From the NCBI GenBank assembly GCA_025617745.1, contig CM046871.1:32743579-32807578 (forward strand): a stretch of 64,000 bases of DNA. The letters run 5' to 3'. The DNA is from Heliocidaris erythrogramma. Taxonomy: Eukaryota > Echinodermata > Echinoidea > Camarodonta > Echinometridae. The notes below the pieces were generated by a model, which saw only the letters and a program-made list of their open reading frames with translations, was not told the origin of the DNA and did no database searches. The first letter of the stretch is position 1; every line of letters begins with the position of its first letter. The translations under genes and the position numbers were made by a program. Shown piece by piece: positions 53,701 to 62,700 of the stretch.

Positions 53701-56700
53701 CTCTGAATATTCAATTAGATTTAGATTTTTCAGTTTTTGAAAAATCAAGGCCGTAATATCTGTGTATCAGTAATTAAATCAGAACACAACTTTGTGTGTT
53801 GCAGCTGTCATTTATGCCAACCTTTTGCTGTCCAGTATCACTACTGTGTGTCCACTGTTTTTTTAACACCTAGTAAAATGTGTATGAAATGCACTCAACT
53901 GTTATTCTTTTGTCTGTTCCATGCCCGATTTAGATTCGTATCAACCAGCCTTCTTGGTGCGACAGGGTGCTATGGAAGTCATACCCAGATACGCACATAC
54001 TCAACACCACCTATGGTAAGTCAACTTCAATCTGTCATCCATGCCCACATACTCAACACCACCTATGGTAAGTCAACTTCAATTTGTCTTCCATGCCCAC
54101 ATACTCAACCCTTCATATGGTAAGAAATTGCTCTCATGTGGAACTTTCTCGATCTCTATCAGAATTTCCTTAGTTTGTATAAAACCCTTAATAGAGTGAT
54201 GAATAAATAACCGAGAAGCCTGCAACACCATTGGTCAAAATGAGGTCACATGACAAAAGATGCTGCATACTCCTTTTTTAATTGATTAATGTAGTATCTC
54301 AGAGAGGACTTAAAGCTGTCAGTCCCCGGGTTACTTATTTTGATGCTTACACATACTTTCTTAGCAGTGGGGTAAAACAAACCATCAAACCGCAAACCTT
54401 CTGTTCTGGTCAGTTGAGATTAGCCCGTATCTCAGGTTTATTCAAGTTAGTTTAATCCAAATCAATCCAGTCTTAATTTAGTCTTAATTGATTTAATTAC
54501 TTGTTAAATCTTCTGGTTTTCCTTTATTCCTTGATCTAATTAGTAAATGCTTCTTCTCTCTATTGTTGCTGTTTCTAATCTTTTGTTATATTGTTCTTTG
54601 ATCAGGTTGTACAACAGACATTGTCAGCAGTGATCACTCTCCTGTCTTCTCAACATTTGATGTTGGCCTCTCTGCTTCCACAGTCATTCCTAAAGGTGAT
54701 TTACTTCAATCTTCTTTTAATAAAAATATTGATTTCAAGTTGTATCTATAATTGAACTCTACTCAGAAAGGAAATGGACCTCATGGCAGATTTGCCCCAT
54801 GCTAAACAAGTTATCCAAGAAAGTCTAATACTACTACTGCGAAGTCTATTATCAGCAGCTGTAGTCTTTGGATGCCAAATACTATGATGGTGGAAAAAAA
54901 AATAATTATGGCCCCTGGCTCTGAACCATGTGTATTCAGAGTTTAATAGTTGTATCTGAATTCAGTGTTACCGCTAAAGGGAACAGAAAATTTAATTTGT
55001 ACCTTGTAGTTTCAGTAAGCAAATAGTAGTATGATAATTCTGTGTCTGGTTAATATAACAGATATCTATGCATCTTCAGATATCTAAACTTCGTAACTTT
55101 GTAGGCAGCTTGTCAGAAATTTGTAACAAAATGTCGATAAGATAAAATGCTGGTTTTTGTTACTCTTTTCTCTGTGTTTTTGTTGTCCTGAGTAGAACAG
55201 AGCGAGGGCGGTGCACAAGATGTGAAGATCATCTTCACCCAGGTGGATGCTACCATCATCACCAGTATGTGTAGCAGTCGCTTCTACCTTGAATTCTTCT
55301 CTTCCTGTCTTGAAGGTAGGAAAGATCTACTGTAAACGCTGTTATTTTCGCGCGATTAAATTTTTGTGCTGAGCGACCCCAAAACATATCCGCGGGTTCT
55401 AATATTCGCGCTGCACAATCACACGCTCGTATGTACATCCACTCCATTTATTTATTTACACACAGGCAGTCTATTCCATATGGCATGCGCAACTACACAC
55501 ACGCGCTGAAAAATGAATTGGACACACACACACATAAATGTGCTGAAGCGCGCAATTCAACCCGCATAGGAAATCAGGCTAATATTTTCGCGAGTTCTAG
55601 AATTCGCGCCCGCCGAAAATAGCGCGAAAATTAATGTACCCCGAATATTTCTGCATTTACAGTATTTCACTTTCTAAGATACAGAGTATATGGGTCAGTC
55701 CATGAGGTTGGGTCAATTTTTCTGACTTACGAGAAGTGAGAAGCCATGTTTTCTATTTTTCTTTTCTAATTGGTGATTTGATTTTCTTGAAGTTGCCTTG
55801 TTGTAGCACTACCTTGATGATAAAAACACAAGCCCATGTACAAGGTACTCTTATATGACAGAACTATCATGTTCTAGTGAATATTTCACCGTACTTTGTA
55901 GCACATAAGGAAGAGATCGTCATTAACGTCTTTTGGCAGAACATTAATCTTTATTTGCCACACTCCAACCATGTGAAGTGCAGGGGTAGGAAGACATTTC
56001 TGTAATGTTTTTGCGCCTTGACATTCTCCAAATAAACTTGTATAGTATTCAGCACTTTTGTACCCTCTGGAAAAAGTGGATTATAAATCCAAATATTATT
56101 ACCATTATTAATAGTAATGCAGTGATAATACAGTAATACACACTATGAACATGAACATGCAAAGGTAATTGTAGGAGAAGTGTCACATGCATATTCACCT
56201 GGGTGGTGTTTCATAAAGCTGTTTGTAAAGTTACGAATGAATTTACGAACGACAGGAACATGTTCTTAGGTGCTATACTAATCAGATTCTCAATCATTTA
56301 GCAAAAGAACATATTACCAGTTGTGCGTAAAGTCATTTGTAACATACGAACAGCTTTATGAAACACCCCCCTGTTCTACTTGTGTTACTTAATCAGTGAA
56401 GGGATGTTCTTTTGACTACCAGAACCATTGTGAAGGGTAGAATGAGGGTTGTTTATTTTGTCCATTCTCTTTGTCTGTCATGTTCAATGTTCAAAGTGAC
56501 AAGTCCCTCAGAATATGATAACATTTTTACAACATAATTTTTTAAATTATACAATGCCTCTACAAAGATACATGATATTCTACTGTAAAGATGGTCTAGC
56601 GTAAAGATGGTCTTGATCTCACTTTTAAATGGTTCAAATCTGTTTATCTTGGATTCAATCCTTCAGCCAAGTCTGAGAAGAGTGGCTACAACTCAATGTG

Positions 56701-59700
56701 TCAGCAGAACAATACCCTAAAGCTCACCCAACCATCATGGACTAAAGACCAACTGGTTATGGTAAGATCATGATACTGTCTGTTGAAAGCCAGAAGGGTG
56801 CTGAGTTTTTGAACTTTATTGTTTGTGTTATAAGATAACGAAATGTGAAGCTTACTATAGAGATGTTGTGGTCGAGTGGATATGTCTCCGGACTTTGAAC
56901 CATAAGGTTTGGGGTTCAAATCCCTGCTGCAGCACTAACATTCTTTGGCAAGACATTAATCTACATTTGCCACACTCGACCCAAGTGTAGTAAGCGGATA
57001 CCTGGTAGGATTCATTCCTTGAAATACACTGAGCGCTACAGTTGCCAGAGCTAAAGCCAGGGTAACAATATCCAAAGTTCTTTGGAAGCGCATAGAGACG
57101 TTATACCATAATGCGATACTATTATTATTATTACATTGTTATGCCGCTTCATTTTTTTTTGAGGCAGTTTTCCAGGTCATATAAGAGGAGGCCTAATGCT
57201 TTTCCTCTTTTTCGAGGTTCTGTTGATCAGTTTCTTTCATTTTTCTGCTTTTATTCAAATCATATTGATGTCAGAATGAGTATTCCCTTTTTTTTGTGTC
57301 TTTTCAATTTCAAATGAAATAAAACACCACCTATTTCTTTTCTCTCTCTCTCTCTTTCATGACATGACTTTGTTTATGGTTGTTTGTTGCAGTTGAATCC
57401 TATTGTATCAGATGTGGAGTACTTGGAAGAACAGTTCATCTTAGTGGCTGTCAAGTCAGAAGACAGTGACGAGTCGTACGGTAAGAATTTACTGGACGTC
57501 TTCCCCTCAAACAAACCGTCTCCCTCTATATCTTACAAGCTTCTTGTACAAGCAAGCCTGCTGTAGCAACCGCCTGTATAGAAATACCATATGTCTGTGA
57601 CTTCCACAATTTTTGTTTCCTCATGTTTCTCATAGAAATTTATATGTGAAAGGAGTCTTGTACATGAAAGCCACCTGTCTGTAAATAATTTCTTTTCTCC
57701 CTTGTGCAGAGTACAGGTGTGACCAGAAACTTTAGATTGCTTTTTGATTTTTGTTTAGTATTAGAGAAATTTGTGTTTACTCATAGAGATATATGTACAC
57801 GGGCTTACTTCGAACCATCGTGTGATCACATTCACGTTACGTTGTCACGTTACACAACCTTTCGTGAATAATAAGCCCTAAATTCATGAAGGATAGGGTG
57901 TAACGTTTGTGAAATACCCATCTCTTATTGGCGGCGTGTCGGGTTTGAGACGTGAGTATTCGTAGATTTGCAGTACCTTTTTATAAAGTGTCTGGTAAAC
58001 TGGACCTGACACCTCGTCAATAAGAGGGGGTATTTCACAAATGTTACACCCTATCCTTTTTAGCTCACCTGAGCCTATGGCTCGAGTGAGCTATTGCGAT
58101 GGAAATTTGTCCGTCGTCCGTCGTCCGTCGTGCGTCGTCCGTCGTGCGTCGTCCGTTAACTTTTTACATTTTCATCTTCTTCTCCAAAACCCATGATCGG
58201 AATTCAACCAAACTTGGTACGAATCATCCTTAGGGGTAGGGGACCCAAAGTTGCTAAAATGGTACATGTGGCCCCCAGGGGGCCCAGGGGGAGGGCCCCC
58301 AATTGTAAAAGCTATGTAAATTTCAAACATCTTCTTCTCCAGAACCAGGCATAGCTCAGACTTGGTATTTTGTATGGAGATACCTCTATAGATGAAGAAT
58401 GAATGTTGTTCATGAAATTTCTCTGAGTGGCCCTATAGGGGCCCTGTGGGGGTAACATACTGGAGGGGGGGCGCTGCCAGGCAAAATGTACATTCTGATC
58501 TTCTTCTCCAAAACACATGATCGGAATTCAACCAGACTTGGTAGGAATCATCCTTAGGGGTAGGGGACCCAAAGTTGCTAAAATGGTACATGTGGCCCCC
58601 AGGGGGCCCAGGGGGAGGGCCCCCAATTGTAAAAGCTATGTAAATTTCAAACATCTTCTCCAGAACCAGGCATAGCTCAGACTTGGTATTTTGTATGGAG
58701 ATACCGCTATAGATGAAGAATGAATGTTGTTCATGAAATTTCTCTGAGTGGCCCTATTGGGGCCCTGTGGGGGTAACATACTGAGGGGGGGGGGGGGCGC
58801 TGCCAGGCAAAATGTACATTCTGATCTTCTTCTCCAAAACACATGATCGGAATTCAACCAAACTTGGTAAGAATCATCCTTAGGGGTAGGGGACCCAAAG
58901 TTGCTAAAATGGTACATGTGGCCCCCAGGGGGCCGAGGGGGAAGGCCCCCAATTGTAAAAGCTATGTAAATTTCAAAAATCTTCTTCTCCAGAACCAGGC
59001 ATAGCTCATTGGTATTGTGTATGGAGATACCTCTATAGATGAAGAATGAATGTTGTTCATGAAATTTCTCTGAGTGGCCCTATGGGGGCCCTGTGGTGGT
59101 AACATACTGGAGGGGGGGGGCGCTGCCAGGCAAAATGTACATGATCCAAAACACTTCTCCAAAACACATGATCGGAATTCAACCAAACTTGGTAGGAATC
59201 ATCCTTAGGGGTAGGGGACCCAAAGTTGCTAAAATGGTACATGTGGCCCCCAGGGGGGCCCCCAATTGTAAAAGCTATGTAAATTTCAAACATCTTCTTC
59301 TTCAGAACCAGGCATAGCTCATTGGTATTGTGTATGGAGATACCTCTATAGATGAAGAATGAATGTTGTTCATGAAATTTCTCTGAGTGGCCCTATAGGG
59401 GCCCTGTGGGGCTAACGAAGGGGGGGGGGGGGGGGGGGGCGCTGCCATCTTCTCCAGAACCAGGAATAGCTCAGACTTGGTATTGTGTATGGAGATTTTT
59501 TTCTGGGTGGCCCTATAGGGGGTCTGTGGGGGTAACATACTGGAGGGGGGGGGGGCGGGGTGGTGGGGCAAGTTGTCCGCCATCCATAAACTTTTTACAT
59601 TTTCAGCTTCTTCTCCAAAACCCATGATTGGAATTTAACCGAACTTGGTAGGAAGCTCAGACTTGGTATTGTGTATAGAGATACCGCTATAGATGAAGAA

Positions 59701-62700
59701 TGAAAGTTGTTCATGTGCTAGAGAGAACATGCACCAGATGTGAATTGATCCACCTCAGGTGAGCGTCGTGCCCCCTGGGGCTCTTGTTTAATGTAGGGCT
59801 TATTATTCACGAAAGGTCGTCTCACGTGACGACATGACATGAATGTGATCATGCGATGGTTCAAAATAAGCATGTATGTGAGTGGGTATTTAACCCATGC
59901 ACATTTTCTATTCTTTGTAGGAGAGTTTGTTGTGTCGTTACGCAACCGTTTTGATTCCTCACCGGTCCCTTTCAAGAGTATCCTCACACATCTTGGACAC
60001 AAGACAGGAGAAGTGGAGTAAGTCTTGAATCACTTGGAATGTGGATAAATCTTCTGATTAAAATCAGCATGTATATGGTACAGTGTTGGGTCCAAGATCA
60101 GACAGTCCGAGATCCAGATCAAGATCAAGATCCGCAGCTCAAGATCGAGATTAGAACATCTGAGATCAAGATCAGATATGTCCGAGATCAAGATCAAGAT
60201 CGATCTCGAGGTACCCAACACTGAGTCATGTTTTCGCCGATTGATGAACGATTTTAAAAGCTTTTTCATTTGATAATTTACATAATAACAATGTTGATCT
60301 CGAGCGATCTTCGAGATCAAGAACAAGATCGAGGTTACTGATGCCGATCTCGAGACTGGTCTTGAGATCAAGATCGATCTCGAGGTACCCAACATTGATA
60401 TGATATCAAGAATTGACTTTGATACGGTACTGTCAAACCAGAAAATTTTCTCGCATTTAATGTTTTCTAAATTTTATGAATATTTAATACACCAAAATCA
60501 TAGAATCATAATTGGCATAACACTAAATCTTTGCAAAACGCAAAAGTTTCTTGCTGTGAAAATGGCTGTCGTATGCTGGTTACACATCTTTGTATTTTTT
60601 TTTTTTGAGCCCTGATAAATCGACTAGGCTTCAGTATCATTTTCTTGGTCCCAGGGCAGTTAGGCTAATTTTATACATTTCTGTTATTGAGCTGATGTTA
60701 CTATCTAAACTTGTTTTAACTTGACATACATGTACACATGTATCTGTGAAACCTGAAACTTTTGCGACATAAAACTTTCGCGAATTGTTAATGACAGCCA
60801 ATTTTGCTGCAAGAAACTCTCGCGGATTGCATTAATTTTATGTTGTTTCTATTGTGATTTGAGTATTTCGCGGCATGAAGCTTTCGCAAATCTCGACCAT
60901 CCGTGGAGTTTCTTGTTTTACAGCAGTTGGATGCTCCCAAGATTTACTTTTTCAAATTCATATTTTTTCAAATAATCTGTTGCTTTATGTAATTGATTTT
61001 ATGAATAAACTGACAGTTAAATGATAAAACAAGCTGTGTTATTTGAAATTAAGGATTGTGGTCAATTTGATCCTATTTGATCCTATTTTCTTTGTTTTGC
61101 AGGGGAATGGTTCATGTGAAATCCAGGGACGAGAGCTTGTATGGTGGTTTCAGGAAGGCAAAGACATATGGTCAGTTGAAAGGAAAAGAAATCTTCATAC
61201 AAATTACAGTAGCAAAAAGATGAACAATTTGCTCTTTTTTGGCATTATTGGCAACAGGAATGCTACCAGCGATTGTTCATTGTAAGGCCTATTAAGCTTG
61301 TAATAGAATTATGTGATTGTGTCTTTCTGTAACTAGTTAAAGTGTCTTCACTTAGTGTTTCTTTAATCCAATGTTACTTAACCCTGAGAGTCTTGGCCCC
61401 AATGGGGAAGCTTTGGGCAATCTGACGTTGCTGTTGGCTTTATTTAAAGATGCATGGTTAGGGTTAGGATTAGGGTTGCAGTTGGGTTCTAGGTTAGGTT
61501 AAGTGTTAAGGCTGGAGTGAAGTTTGAAGTTTAAAAAATTGACCTTGGAAATATTGTAGCCATAGCATGCATCATGCAATGGTACTGACCAGAACGCGTT
61601 GATAGAGAGAGTTGTGACACGCGCATAATAAGCCCACGCGTACGCGGTCTTTGTTTAAAACATGGCGGATCATGGAGCTCCCTTTCACGTACATTCGCTA
61701 TGAGAGGGAACTTTTTAGAAGCTCCATGAAATGACTGACCAATCAGAAGCGACCTCCAGTGTCAGGACTCTCTGTATGGATAGCTCTGGTACTGACAAGG
61801 TATGTCAGTAGAGGCCAAAAAGGTTAAGAACCATTGCTGGAATCTCAATCGATCAAAATCTCAAAGATCATTATCACTTGATTTTGTTCATTGTATTAGA
61901 ACTTGTGAAGTTTGAAGACAAGACAGACAGCATGTCTTCAGGGGATGTCAGCGATGAGAGCGCATCGGCTAAGGCTGGCTGTAAGACTAAAGGTAAGCAT
62001 CAGTAGAAGACTCTCGTAAAACATTCTTAAAGCCATCATTTTCAGGTATAAGCGGTTAAAATTTGTGCACAATAATGAAGTTTGATTGGAGAAGAAGACC
62101 TTTGGGATATAATTATTGAGGTAATTTTTCTCTTTCCCCACATCCATGTGACTGACTCCTTAGAATTCTCCTGTTATTTTGTACTCACTGTTTTCGTGAT
62201 AATTGTTTTGAAAAGTAATATTCTTCTGCTTGGTAAGAAGTTCAAAGAGTACATTGAGGTAAAAATAATTATTGAAATCCTGTTTAGAAAGTACAAATCA
62301 TTGATGTGATACCAGTACTGTAAAAACAGACACTGTCACAAATTATTAATGGCAGCCAATTTTGCAGCAAGAAACTTTTATGATGTTGTTTCAATTGTGA
62401 TTTGATTATTTTGCAGCATGGAACTTTCGCGAATCTCGACCATGCATGCATGCAAAAATTTCTTGTTTAACAGTATAATGTATGACAATTATGACAATGG
62501 GAAAAAAAGTATTAGTTTGTGCTTACATGAACTTGGATATGTGCATTTTGTTAGGACGCACATACACTATTGTAATACATCACACTAGTAAAACTGCATA
62601 CGGTATCTCCAATTTGATTTTAAATGGCAGATATACTTCAGGGCCCCATCTTATAAAGAGTTGCGATTGATTGCAGATAATTTGCAATTGGTATCAATTG

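Larger units (their letters stand above)
57805..59875. mobile_element. Nested transposon stack in intron 20
   Basis: Outer foldback element: the left arm 57805-57882 (ACCATCGTGTGATCACATTC..GAATAATAAGCCCTA) is inverted at 59793-59875 (TAGGGCTTATTATTCACGAA..GAATGTGATCATGCGATGGT). Between the arms lie a second foldback (57890-58058) and a third element (58060-59790). Confidence 0.85.

Noticed and set aside
58312..59627. Several similar open frames on both strands
   Set aside because: They repeat with the ~327-base unit of a mobile element, shift frame between units and show no domain.
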